From NCBI RefSeq assembly GCF_003347515.1, contig NZ_QEII01000323.1:82128-146127 (forward strand): a stretch of 64,000 nt of DNA. Direction: 5' to 3'. Below are positions 41,329 to 50,064 of this stretch, in pieces (the first letter of the stretch is position 1; each line of letters begins with the position of its first letter). A program made the position numbers and the translations under genes. The DNA comes from Rhodoferax ferrireducens. Its GTDB lineage: Bacteria > Pseudomonadota > Gammaproteobacteria > Burkholderiales > Burkholderiaceae_C. Below the pieces are notes generated by a model. The model was not told where the DNA came from. It was given only the letters and a program-made list of their open reading frames with translations, and did no database searches.

Positions 41329-42515
41329 AAATCCTGTTCATCTCCGATGTCTATTTTCCGCGTGTCAACGGCGTTTCAACGTCGATAGAAACCTTTCGCC
41401 ACAACCTGGCGTCACTGGGTCACACGGTCCATTTGATTGCGCCAGACTATTTGGCACCCAGTGCCGATGAGACAGATATCCTGCGTGTGCCTGCACGCCA
41501 GTTGCCCTTCGACCCCGAAGACCGATTAATGAGTTACCGGTGGGTCATGACGCATCTTGAAAGATGGCGTGGCGAACATTACGACATCATTCACATTCAA
41601 ACGCCTTTTGTTGCGCATTACCTGGGCACCAAGTTATCGCGCTTGCTGGGCATTCCTTGCGTCGAGACCTACCACACCTTTTTCGAGGAATATCTCCATC
41701 ACTATGTCCCCCTCGTGCCCAGACAGGTAATGCGCTTTATCGCCAAGCGCTTCTCTCGTCATCAGGGGAATAGTCTGGACGGCATGGTTGTGCCGTCACA
41801 TCCCATGCACCACATACTGAAGAGCTACGGCATCACGACGCCTACAGAGGTCATTCCAACCGGCATCGAGCCGGAGAGCTTTGTACCGGGAGACCGCGAA
41901 GCGTTTCGAAAAAACCACCACATTCCACAGGATCGGCCGGTCCTACTTTTCCTGGGGCGCGTGGCGCACGAAAAAAACATCGGCTTCCTGATCAAGACCG
42001 TGGACCGCGTCAGACATGAAATTTCCGACGTGCTTCTCGTCATCGCGGGTGAAGGACCGGCACGGGAAAGCCTGGAACTGGAAGTCAAAAAACTCGGGCT
42101 TGACGAGAACGTGAGGTTCATCGGCTACCTGGATCGCCATACGGAATTGAACAGTTGCTATCGCGCCGCAGACATTTTTGTCTTCTCTTCGCGAACAGAA
42201 ACACAGGGACTGGTTTTGCTCGAAGCCATGGCACAAGGCGTGCCCGTCGTCTCCACCGCCGAGCTCGGGACGCGAGATGTGCTGCGAGAAGGCGCCGGCG
42301 TATGGATTGCACAGGAGGATGTCGCTGACTTTTCGGGCAAAGTCGTCAGAATGCTAAGGGATGCGCAAGCTCGCAAAGACCTGGGTGATGCAGGCCGTGA
42401 CTACGCGCATGAATGGTCCGCCGCCAAGCAGGCGCAGCGAATGCTGAACTTTTACCAGGCTGTTCTCAATCCCCCGCTGAATTGCGTGAAAGTGGCGACT
42501 GCGGTTCCACAATAA
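41325..42515 (+). CDS. GT4-family glycosyltransferase
   Basis: 396 aa. GVSTSIETFRHNLASLGHTV at the N-terminus and the C-terminal ETQGLVLLEAMAQGVPVV give the GT4 fold with the EX7E-like motif. Members close in pattern glycosylate diacylglycerol or phosphatidylinositol-type lipids. The coupling to dgkA suggests a lipid acceptor (inference). Confidence 0.87.
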   Translation: MKILFISDVYFPRVNGVSTSIETFRHNLASLGHTVHLIAPDYLAPSADETDILRVPARQLPFDPEDRLMSYRWVMTHLERWRGEHYDIIHIQTPFVAHYLGTKLSRLLGIPCVETYHTFFEEYLHHYVPLVPRQVMRFIAKRFSRHQGNSLDGMVVPSHPMHHILKSYGITTPTEVIPTGIEPESFVPGDREAFRKNHHIPQDRPVLLFLGRVAHEKNIGFLIKTVDRVRHEISDVLLVIAGEGPARESLELEVKKLGLDENVRFIGYLDRHTELNSCYRAADIFVFSSRTETQGLVLLEAMAQGVPVVSTAELGTRDVLREGAGVWIAQEDVADFSGKVVRMLRDAQARKDLGDAGRDYAHEWSAAKQAQRMLNFYQAVLNPPLNCVKVATAVPQ

Positions 42516-42523
42516 TTCACAAA

Positions 42524-42793
42524 ATGAAACCCTACTCAATCAAAATCGATGCTGCACACGGAACCCAATTGCCAATGTACAAACACGAAGAAACATTAAT
42601 CTCGCCTAGCGGCTTGCGGTACACATCAAAAGAAAATGGCTCACCCTTTCAAGGCGTGGGCGGCACGGGAGAAACGCTGAGTTGTATCAAGTGTGGAAAA
42701 CACCGCCTGAAACGAAATGGTGTTTTCAAGCGTTACCTAAACGCTCCCCTGTTTTTTTGTTTTGACTGCAAGCCGAACAAGGCATCGCAGTAA
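42524..42793 (+). CDS. Hypothetical small protein with two CxxC pairs
   Basis: 89 aa. CIKC and CFDC, 23 residues apart, could bind zinc in a ribbon. It follows the glycosyltransferase by 8 nt. No family recognised. Confidence 0.65.
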   Translation: MKPYSIKIDAAHGTQLPMYKHEETLISPSGLRYTSKENGSPFQGVGGTGETLSCIKCGKHRLKRNGVFKRYLNAPLFFCFDCKPNKASQ

Positions 42794-42921
42794 CGGATCG
42801 GCAGCCAGCACTGAGCCTTTACCACGCGAGGCATCCACCGCGAAGTTGCCAGTTATCAATGCAGAAGAACCATATAAACTGTATAAATAGTTTATGAATG
42901 AGCGAACTGGGGAGATATACC

Positions 42922-43101
42922 ATGGACGCGAAAACTACTGCAGTGACGATCGATCCGCGGTGGCTGCTTCAAAGGCTCGGACACAAGATGATTGAAGCCT
43001 TGAGAAAGCCATCACCCATCGATGCACCGCCACATGTAGGCATGTTTGCCGGCTCGCTGCTATCTCATGATTGCTGGACACCTCCCAAGGTGCCACACTA
43101 A
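42922..43101 (+). CDS. Possible small protein
   Basis: 59 aa from an ATG preceded by GGGGAGA. There is no recognised domain. A longer start at 42898 is possible. Weakly supported; kept because of the ribosome site and its place in an otherwise empty gap. Confidence 0.35.
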   Translation: MDAKTTAVTIDPRWLLQRLGHKMIEALRKPSPIDAPPHVGMFAGSLLSHDCWTPPKVPH

Positions 43102-43136
43102 ATTGAGCTTGCCAGCGCCACCGGGGCCGGTTGGAA

Positions 43137-43682
43137 TTACGCTGTCTTGACGGTCTTCTTGGCCGCATCGACTGCTGGGTTGCTTACTTCTGTCAAGCCG
43201 GACTGAGACACTTCGACGGCCTTTTTCGCGGAGGTCTGCGCTGATTCGACTGCATTTTGACCGAGGGTCATGGCGCTCTTGAAGGCGGCCACAGCGGACT
43301 CAGTGCCTGCGGGGACATTCCTTACAAGGGTGTCAACAAAGCCACTCAATGCCTTTTGAGTTTCGGCCATGTTGGCTTCCACTGCTTTCGTAAAGTCTAC
43401 ACCGGCGCCCGTGGCAATGGCCTGAACATCGTGCAGATAGGCGACAGATTTCTCGGTCAAGGGTTTCGTCAGACCCGATTGCAGAGCCATCAGCTCCGGC
43501 GCATCCTTGGCACCCAGTACCGCCTGCAAATGGCCAAAGGAATCGCCCAGGGCAGCCTTGGATGCAGCCAGGTTGAGTTCTGCCAGCTTTTCTACACCAG
43601 CATGCGCATTGCTAGTCATTCCCTCCAATGCCTGCAATTGGGCTTTGCTGATGGCGATGATTTGTTCGACGGCGTTGTTCAT
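43137..43682 (-). CDS. Phasin family protein
   Basis: 181 aa, almost entirely helical, Ala-rich, starting MNNAVEQIIAISKAQLQALEGM and ending AAKKTVKTA. Matches phasins, which coat polyhydroxyalkanoate granules. The upstream region (43683-43954) has no other gene and should carry its promoter. Confidence 0.88.
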   Translation of the reverse strand: MNNAVEQIIAISKAQLQALEGMTSNAHAGVEKLAELNLAASKAALGDSFGHLQAVLGAKDAPELMALQSGLTKPLTEKSVAYLHDVQAIATGAGVDFTKAVEANMAETQKALSGFVDTLVRNVPAGTESAVAAFKSAMTLGQNAVESAQTSAKKAVEVSQSGLTEVSNPAVDAAKKTVKTA

Positions 43683-43954
43683 TTCGGTTTCCTGGTTAAT
43701 GGGAAGAATCTGCTGACTGCTCAATGCAAGCCGTATCCGGCTATCTATGCAGCATGGCGGCATAGGTTTGAGTCTGGACAGATTAGCTTCTGACCATGAA
43801 TTCTTTGTGACAAGAAAACTCTCCAAACCGAACTGGCATGGTTTCGTTTCGTTCCGTTACAACTGCAACCAGTTGCGACGTCTTTGTAGTCCCGGGTTAC
43901 GCGGCCTGTAGGTGCTGTCAAGTAACATTCCTGCTTCCACATTGAGGTCAGTCC

Positions 43955-44149
43955 ATGAAAAAGCATATTCAAAACCTGCAGAGACTCTGTCAAAAAATGG
44001 AGATCCGTTATGGAGAAGGTGATGACTTGGTCTTGCAACTGAAGCAGGAACTCACAGCTCTTGAGACCAAAAAATCCAGGAATCTCGCTGCGGCGAATCA
44101 GAACCGGCGCAAGCAGGACATAAACCAGTCAACAACGCCCCTGCACTAA
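43955..44149 (+). CDS. Conserved small hypothetical protein
   Basis: 64 aa, opening MKKHIQNLQRLCQKMEIRYGEGDDLV, then a coiled-coil-like stretch. I recognise similar short proteins in Burkholderiales but know no function. Confidence 0.65.
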   Translation: MKKHIQNLQRLCQKMEIRYGEGDDLVLQLKQELTALETKKSRNLAAANQNRRKQDINQSTTPLH

Positions 44150-44214
44150 GCGGTTGCAAAGAGTTCTGTCAGATGACTTCGTCTTGAAGGCTCATACCTG
44201 ACTGCTCTCTATTT

Positions 44215-44262
44215 TGCAGTTTATGCGCAATGGGGACGGGGGCCAGAGGCCCAAAAGGCTTG
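44215..44262 (+). repeat. Possible degenerate dispersed repeat
   Basis: TTTGCAGTTTATGCGCAATG-GGGACGGGGGCCAGAGGCC resembles the repeat family core with several changes. Confidence 0.3.
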
Positions 44263-44304
44263 AAAGCATGGCCCCCATCGGGCCTCCCGTTTGCGCCTAC
44301 GCCC

Positions 44305-44598
44305 TCAACCCAGTTTGCCCAGAATCGCGTTCATCTCTTCCCGGGTAAAAGCGCGCAGGGTTTGCGTGCGGATATTGCCGGCCATGCCAATGGCCAAGGC
44401 GAATGCGGTGGCCGAGTTGTCGTCCGGCGCTTCGATCATCGCCACTACATCGTATTTACCCTGCGTCCAGTAGATTTGTGTCATCTTGGCGCCAAACTTG
44501 GCGGCCGCCTCCTTGACCGCGTCGGCCCGTTTCGTCGTGTCCTTGACATTGCGAATCCCCTGATCCGTGAAGTTGGAAAGTGCAATATAGGTTGCCAT
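44305..44598 (-). CDS. GYD domain protein
   Basis: 97 aa starting MATYIALSNFTDQGIRNVKDT; YWTQGKYDVVAMIEAPDD and the rest match the GYD family, small ferredoxin-like alpha/beta proteins of unknown role. Start at 44598 is preceded by AGGAGAA. Confidence 0.88.
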   Translation of the reverse strand: MATYIALSNFTDQGIRNVKDTTKRADAVKEAAAKFGAKMTQIYWTQGKYDVVAMIEAPDDNSATAFALAIGMAGNIRTQTLRAFTREEMNAILGKLG

Positions 44599-44827
44599 GA
44601 TCGTTCTCCTGTGAGTGGATGGGGCCGCAGACATTGAAGCGGCCAGCGATGGCCCCGTGACGCTGGTTCAAACGATTTTTTTTTTGCGACCTAAAACTGT
44701 AGGATGAGGGAGTTCCCCGAGCTTGATATTTCACAAGTTCCATGCAGAAGCGGACGTTTCACACAAGATGGAGGCACCGCATGCTCGAACTGGAGAATTG
44801 GCGAGCGCGATGCTATATAAAGCAGAG

Positions 44828-45298
44828 ATGCGACCCTCTCTATTTCAACGACGAATGCGATTCGGCAGCTTGCTGGTGGCTCTGCAGTTCGGGCTTATTT
44901 TCTTGCTGGCAGCGTTGGCTGCGCCCAAGGCGTGGCACACATTCGTGCCGGTGGGCGCGCTGATGATGCTGGGCATCGCTGTCGCCCTCGCCGCCTGGAC
45001 GCTCAGGCACAACCGGCTGGGCAACTTCAATATTCGCCCGACACCCAAGAACTGGGGCATGTTGGTCACAAGCGGGCCCTACCAGTGGATTCGCCACCCC
45101 ATGTACACCTCGGTGCTGCTCGGTGCCGGCGCGCTGGCGTGGACAGCCAACGCGGCAGCGGGCTGGCTTGCCTGGTCAGCGCTGGCCCTCGTCCTGCTTG
45201 TGAAATCGATGCTTGAAGAGCGCTGGATGCGCGAGCAGCATGCGGGCTACGCGGCCTACGCGCTGCACAGCAAGCGCTTCTTGCCATGGCTGTTTTGA
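44828..45298 (+). CDS. Isoprenylcysteine carboxyl methyltransferase-like membrane protein
   Basis: About 156 aa with four hydrophobic segments. TSGPYQWIRHPMYTSVLLGAGAL and the C-terminal EERWMREQHAGYAAYALHSKRFLPWLF match the PEMT/ICMT-type methyltransferase family (AdoMet-binding RHPxY and E-R motifs). Start uncertain; ATGs at 44768, 44810 and 44828 are in frame. It overlaps the next gene by 13 nt. Confidence 0.78.
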   Translation: MRPSLFQRRMRFGSLLVALQFGLIFLLAALAAPKAWHTFVPVGALMMLGIAVALAAWTLRHNRLGNFNIRPTPKNWGMLVTSGPYQWIRHPMYTSVLLGAGALAWTANAAAGWLAWSALALVLLVKSMLEERWMREQHAGYAAYALHSKRFLPWLF

Positions 45299-45924
45299 AG
45301 TCCCTGACGGCACAGGCGCTGGCTGAATCGACCCGGCGCACCTTGGCCTACTACAACCAGCACGCCGAAGATTTTTTTGCGGGCACACAGGACCACGATG
45401 TCAGCCAGAACATGGCCGCGTTCCTGCAGTTCATCGAAGGCGCCTCGCCATTCACATTGCTGGACTTTGGTTGCGGGCCGGGACGGGATCTCAAGGCATT
45501 TCGAGAGCAGGGCCACCTTGCCGTGGGGTTGGAGGGAGCGGCGCGATTTGTCGAGATGGCGCGCACCTACAGCGGCTGCGAGGTGTGGCAGCAGGACTTC
45601 CTGGCGCTTGATTTGCCGGGCAGTTTTTTTGATGGCGTGTTCGCCAACGCTTCCTTGTTTCATGTACCCAGCCAGGCCCTGCCCCGGGTACTGGCTGAAC
45701 TCCACGCCACGCTGAAACCCGGCGGCGTGCTGTTCAGCTCAAATCCGCGCGGCAACAACGACGAAGGCTGGAACCGGGAACGCTATGGCGCCTATCATGA
45801 CCTGGCGAGCTGGCGCGCCTATCTGACGGCGGCGGGCTTTGTCGAGCTGACGCATTTTTATCGGCCGCCCGGTTTGCCGATCGCGCAGCAACCGTGGCTG
45901 GCGAGCGTCTGGCGCAAAGTGTAG
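45286..45924 (+). CDS. Class I SAM-dependent methyltransferase
   Basis: 212 aa. LLDFGCGPGRDLKAF is AdoMet motif I, FDGVFANASLFHVP motif II region and LKPGGVLFSSNPRG motif III. Substrate unknown. Translationally coupled to the upstream membrane methyltransferase, so the pair may act on one pathway. Confidence 0.88.
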   Translation: MAVLKSLTAQALAESTRRTLAYYNQHAEDFFAGTQDHDVSQNMAAFLQFIEGASPFTLLDFGCGPGRDLKAFREQGHLAVGLEGAARFVEMARTYSGCEVWQQDFLALDLPGSFFDGVFANASLFHVPSQALPRVLAELHATLKPGGVLFSSNPRGNNDEGWNRERYGAYHDLASWRAYLTAAGFVELTHFYRPPGLPIAQQPWLASVWRKV

Positions 45925-45951
45925 GCGCGCTGCGTGCCGCCAACAGCGGGC

Positions 45952-46188
45952 TTACGTCGCCCGCAGTGCCACGTTGAGCTGATCGATGACTTCCGCCCAG
46001 TCGGCGTCTTCCAGCAGTTCGTCGCGCAGGAAATTCGCCTGGGCCTTGGTCCAGAACGGCGCATCCGCCAGCGCGATGTCCGCGGCCAACGGCGAGTGAT
46101 CCGCGATGAAACGGCGAATGTCCTGCTCGCCCGATGGCAGACCCAGTTGGGCGAAGAGTTCAAAGAAGGGATGGGCTGACGTGTTCAT
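45952..46188 (-). CDS. DUF2789 protein
   Basis: 78 aa starting MNTSAHPFFELFAQLGLPS, with the DIRRFIADHSPL segment typical of DUF2789. Function unknown. Lies 36 nt after the ATP-grasp-like gene in the same direction. Confidence 0.85.
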   Translation of the reverse strand: MNTSAHPFFELFAQLGLPSGEQDIRRFIADHSPLAADIALADAPFWTKAQANFLRDELLEDADWAEVIDQLNVALRAT

Positions 46189-46224
46189 GGTGACAATTAC
46201 AGCACTTTCGGCCCGTTCCGACAA

Positions 46225-47523
46225 TTACCGGGGCATCACAATCACCGGCGCAAAGCCACCGCCTTGGGTACGGAAGTTGGTGGTCTGGCCGGCATACATG
46301 CGTGCCGCCAGCAACTGGACCTGGCCGGCGTAGGTGTAGGCGCGAATGTCGAACTTGAGATCGGCCAGGACGCCATCGACTTCAATCAGACGCTCGCTCG
46401 GGGGCACCAGCGCCTGCGCCACAAAGTCGCCGGCCAGAATCTCGCTCCAGACCCGGCGCGTCAGCTTGTCGCCCCGATAGGCCGCCTTGGCGCCAAAACC
46501 GGCCACCGGCTTGAAAAAGAGCTGGCGGCGCTGCGCCCATAACTCATCGGCACGGTCGGGCGTCACCAGCCGGGTCTGTGGCACGCCCGCCGCGAGCAGG
46601 CTGCGGTCGGCGGCTGAAACGCCCCAGGCGGCCAGCAGGTCGTCCTCGCTGAGGACGATGAGGTTGCGCTTGTCGGCATATACGGCATGGGCGTGCGGGT
46701 GCGGTGTCAGCACCACGGCACCGGCTGCATAGGCATTTTTCAAAGCCTGGTGCGCCGGTTCCGAAAGATAGAAATCCGTCAAGCGGTTGTAGACCATGTC
46801 CACCGGCGCGTCCAGGTGCCACAGACGGCCGTCCCGCCACGCCAGTGCCGACGGGTCGACAATGCCGGCCGCCACACCATGGCGTTGAAACAGTTGACGA
46901 AACAGCTCGAACTCCGGCGCCAGGTATTGCGCGGCGGGCTCATCGTCCACGATGACGACCGAGCCCAGGGGTTGGTTGCCACGCTGGCTGCGCCACTCGG
47001 CCAGGAACATGTCAAAAAACGTCTGCTCCAGGGTGTCCAGACGGGCGTTGGGGATGAAGGCCCAATCCATGGCCGCGCAGCAGGTCTGCTGGGCGCGCGC
47101 CAGCGCGGTATTGAGCAGGGCCCCGCCGGCGTTGGTGTTGATTTCAATGAGCTTGGGCCCGCCGGCACGCAGATGAAAGTCATAACCCATGCACGCGCCC
47201 ACCGGGCCGAATGCGTGCTGCGCGATGGCCGGGGCGCGCGCCAACGCCTGGGCCTGATAGGCCGGCAGCGTCACGACGCGTTCGATGGCGGCCACGGTGG
47301 CCGTGATCTGTTGCGCCATCTCGCTGGAGAGAAACACAACCGTCGACGAGAACAGGTGCGGTCGCGTCTGCACGATGTTCTGCATCAGCCCCTGGAGGCT
47401 CGGGTCACTCTCAATGTAGGAGCGCAGACGGGCCCGATTCAGGGTGCGACAAAAACAGCCCAGGTTGAGGGTTTCAGCCGAACTGTTGACCGGCAATGTG
47501 ACTGTGGTTTCTTGGGTCGTCAT
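46225..47523 (-). CDS. ATP-grasp-like protein of unknown function
   Basis: 432 aa. CMGYDFHLRAGGPKLIEIN, FKPVAGFGAKAAYRG and DLKFDIRAYTYAGQVQL resemble nucleotide- and metal-binding segments of ATP-grasp ligases. An N-terminal CFCRTLNRARLRS carries two cysteines. The order of segments suggests a permuted ATP-grasp as in small peptide ligases. The start at 47523 gives MTTQETTV. Substrate unknown. Confidence 0.65.
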   Translation of the reverse strand: MTTQETTVTLPVNSSAETLNLGCFCRTLNRARLRSYIESDPSLQGLMQNIVQTRPHLFSSTVVFLSSEMAQQITATVAAIERVVTLPAYQAQALARAPAIAQHAFGPVGACMGYDFHLRAGGPKLIEINTNAGGALLNTALARAQQTCCAAMDWAFIPNARLDTLEQTFFDMFLAEWRSQRGNQPLGSVVIVDDEPAAQYLAPEFELFRQLFQRHGVAAGIVDPSALAWRDGRLWHLDAPVDMVYNRLTDFYLSEPAHQALKNAYAAGAVVLTPHPHAHAVYADKRNLIVLSEDDLLAAWGVSAADRSLLAAGVPQTRLVTPDRADELWAQRRQLFFKPVAGFGAKAAYRGDKLTRRVWSEILAGDFVAQALVPPSERLIEVDGVLADLKFDIRAYTYAGQVQLLAARMYAGQTTNFRTQGGGFAPVIVMPR

Positions 47524-47557
47524 ACTTTCTTTCTGGGCGGACACACCACGGGAAGCC

Positions 47558-48535
47558 TCAGTGGGCATGGCCAGGGTGCGCCGCATGAGCATCGATGATT
47601 TCCACCGCCGGCCGGACCTCAAGGTCGATATCCGGCGGTTCTGCGCAAGGCGTGGTGAAGGCATCCTTCATCACCTGCAACGTCACATGCGTGATCTCGA
47701 AGCGAGCGTGCAACTGGTCGGTCGCGTGCTTCAGAAAAGCATCGTCGGCGTGCCCGTGCGGCATCACCAGATGCGCGGTCAGGGCGACTTGCGAGGTGCC
47801 CATGGCCCAGATGTGCAGATCATGCACACGCGCCACGCCGGGCAGGGCCGCCAGAAAGTCCTGCACCGCCTGCGGGTCGACGCTATCGGGCACGCCGTCA
47901 AACAGCATGTGCAGCGACTGCCGGAACAGGCTCCAGGTGCCAACCAGGATCACGGCGGCAATCGCCAGACTGACCACCGGGTCGAGCCAGACCCAGCCCA
48001 TCCACAGCGTCAGCGCACCCGCGATCACCACGCCGGCGGACACCAGCGCATCGGCGGCCATGTGCAGGAAGGCGCCGCGAATGTTGAGGTCATTCTCCCC
48101 ACCGCGCATGAACAGCAAGGCGGTAACCGTATTGATCACAATGCCGATGCCGGCCACCACCATGATGGTCACGCCCCCGGCCGCCATCAGGGGCTCAGGG
48201 GACAGGAGCCGGCCCACCGCCTCCCAGGCCAGAGCGCCCATCGCCATCAAAAGCAGCAAGGCGTTGGCAAAAGCCGCCAGGATGGTGCCGCGCTTCCAGC
48301 CATAGGTGTGGCGCGCGTTGGGCTTGAGCTTGCCCGCCAGCGCGCCGCCCCAGGCCAGCACCAGACCGGCCACGTCGCTCAGGTTGTGGCCGGCGTCGGC
48401 CAGCAAGGCCAGCGAGTTGATCTTCCAGCCGTAAAACGCTTCGATCGCCACAAAAACCACGTTAAGCGCAATGCCGATGGCAAAGGCGCGGTTGAAGTTG
48501 GCCGGGGCGTGGCTGTGGTCGTATCCTGCACTCAT
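47558..48535 (-). CDS. Cation diffusion facilitator (CzcD/ZitB type)
   Basis: 325 aa, six helices. LLADAGHNLSDV and HMAADALVSAGVV hold the HxxxD/DxxxD zinc sites of helices II and V. The C-terminal domain (about 210-325) is the cytoplasmic dimerisation domain and ends in a His-rich tail (HAAHPGHAH). Exports Zn2+, Co2+ or Cd2+ by proton antiport. Confidence 0.9.
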   Translation of the reverse strand: MSAGYDHSHAPANFNRAFAIGIALNVVFVAIEAFYGWKINSLALLADAGHNLSDVAGLVLAWGGALAGKLKPNARHTYGWKRGTILAAFANALLLLMAMGALAWEAVGRLLSPEPLMAAGGVTIMVVAGIGIVINTVTALLFMRGGENDLNIRGAFLHMAADALVSAGVVIAGALTLWMGWVWLDPVVSLAIAAVILVGTWSLFRQSLHMLFDGVPDSVDPQAVQDFLAALPGVARVHDLHIWAMGTSQVALTAHLVMPHGHADDAFLKHATDQLHARFEITHVTLQVMKDAFTTPCAEPPDIDLEVRPAVEIIDAHAAHPGHAH

Positions 48536-48683
48536 CTGCTATGTTCTTTCTGGCCCGCGAAGGGCGTCGCCTGGTTGCTCGCCATGTCCTTTCAGAAATT
48601 GGCGTGCCACTAATATTAAACTGGAAAAACTGGGTTGCGAGAGCCGACTCCACCAGCAAAATTTTGTACCTAAGGAGAATGCT

Positions 48684-49220
48684 GTGCGACACCTCACACC
48701 CCGGTGGTTTATTGATAGCTTGTGCACAACGGCCATACTGCTATGCAGCATGGCTGGCACTCCCGCCATAGCGCAGGCGAAATTCATCCAAACTCCGTAC
48801 CAGAACCCCAAAGCACTGGTGGACATCTACCTGGATGATCCTTCCAAACTTGGATCAGCGCTCTACTGGTTGCGCAGCTTGGTCAACCCGCTGACAGAGG
48901 CTCCCTACAGCATGTTTCCGGAAGACATGAGCATCATCGTCTTGCTGCACGGCACCGAGATTGTGACGCTGGCGCGAAAGAACGAAGCGCAGTACACCGA
49001 GGTGGTGCAACGCATGCGCTACTACGCTGACATGGGCGTGAAGTTCAAGGTGTGCGGTCTGGCTATGCAGGACTACCAATACACCGCCAAGGACATGCAT
49101 GATTTTGTAGAGATAACGCCATCGGCAATCACCGAGTTGATGCACTGGCAAAACCGCGGCTACGCCCTGATCACGCCGCAGGTGAATGAAAAAAAGTTTT
49201 CCATCGACAATATTCGTTAA
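48684..49220 (+). CDS. Exported DsrE-family protein
   Basis: 178 aa from a GTG with TAAGGAGAA upstream. A signal peptide (about 1-31, ending PAIAQA) is followed by a DsrE/TusD-like fold with MSIIVLLHGTEI and VKFKVCGLAM, whose Cys matches the sulfur-carrying position of DsrE proteins. A periplasmic sulfur-handling role is inferred. Confidence 0.78.
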   Translation: MRHLTPRWFIDSLCTTAILLCSMAGTPAIAQAKFIQTPYQNPKALVDIYLDDPSKLGSALYWLRSLVNPLTEAPYSMFPEDMSIIVLLHGTEIVTLARKNEAQYTEVVQRMRYYADMGVKFKVCGLAMQDYQYTAKDMHDFVEITPSAITELMHWQNRGYALITPQVNEKKFSIDNIR

Positions 49221-49370
49221 ACGGATAGTAATTATCGCCCCCAGCGTCTGACGGATGATTCCCGGCAGTTCGACGGTCTTGCTGGCGCCACCTGGCGCAG
49301 TAGGGCAAACTTGTTGTACTGCGCGGCTGTCAAAGCCGCGCGCTTACGGCACTCAACCAAGGAACGCCTG

Positions 49371-50036
49371 ATGGACATCCCTACTGGCAAAGAGTTATCG
49401 GAATTTGCCAATGCGCTGATCCACTCGCGCCAAAACGTCTCGCCCCGCCGCCTGGTGGAACCCGGCCCCTCGGCGCAACAGCTGCAGGAGATTCTGGGTA
49501 CCGCGGCCGCCGCGCCCGATCACGGCCAGTTGCTGCCCTGGCGCTTCGTCATCGTGCCGGCCGCCCGGCGCGAGCGTCTGGCCGAGGTGTTTGGTCTCGC
49601 CCTGCTGGAGCGCGACCCGGACGCCACGCCGGCACAAATCGAAAACGCCCGCGAGAAGGCGCACCGCGCCCCGTTTCTGATGCTGGCCATTGCGCGACTG
49701 ACCGACCCCGACGCGCCCAAGGACTCGGCGCCAACGGGTAGCGCCCCGGCGCTGGGCGCCCAGCATCCCGAGGCGGGCGAGGCGGAGGTGAGTGATGCCG
49801 AGCGCCTGGTGTCTTTTGGCTGCGCGATCCAGAACATCGTGCTGTCGGCGCATGCCGCCGGCTTTGGCACCGGTCTGACCAGCGGCCAGGCCATGGCGTC
49901 GCCGCATTTGCGCGCCCTGTTCGGCCTGCGTGACAACGAACAGGCGGTGTGCTGCATCAACATCGGCACGGTCAGCAAACACAAACCGCCACGGCTGCGG
50001 CCGGTGCTGGCGGACTACGTGTCGACGCTGGACTGA
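49371..50036 (+). CDS. Nitroreductase family protein (YdjA type)
   Basis: 221 aa. SRQNVSPRRLVEPGPS, AAAAPDHGQLLPWRF and SFGCAIQNIVLSAHAAGFGTG are the FMN-binding segments of small nitroreductases such as YdjA. Reduces nitro or quinone substrates with NAD(P)H. Cytoplasmic. Confidence 0.87.
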   Translation: MDIPTGKELSEFANALIHSRQNVSPRRLVEPGPSAQQLQEILGTAAAAPDHGQLLPWRFVIVPAARRERLAEVFGLALLERDPDATPAQIENAREKAHRAPFLMLAIARLTDPDAPKDSAPTGSAPALGAQHPEAGEAEVSDAERLVSFGCAIQNIVLSAHAAGFGTGLTSGQAMASPHLRALFGLRDNEQAVCCINIGTVSKHKPPRLRPVLADYVSTLD

Positions 50037-50064
50037 AACGGGGGCCTCGCTGATTGGCGGCAAA

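Noticed and set aside
49321..49341. GCGCGGCT-GTCAA-AGCCGCGC hairpin before the nitroreductase gene
   Set aside because: Short, without a T-run, and close to a gene start. It may be chance in GC-rich DNA, so it is not annotated.
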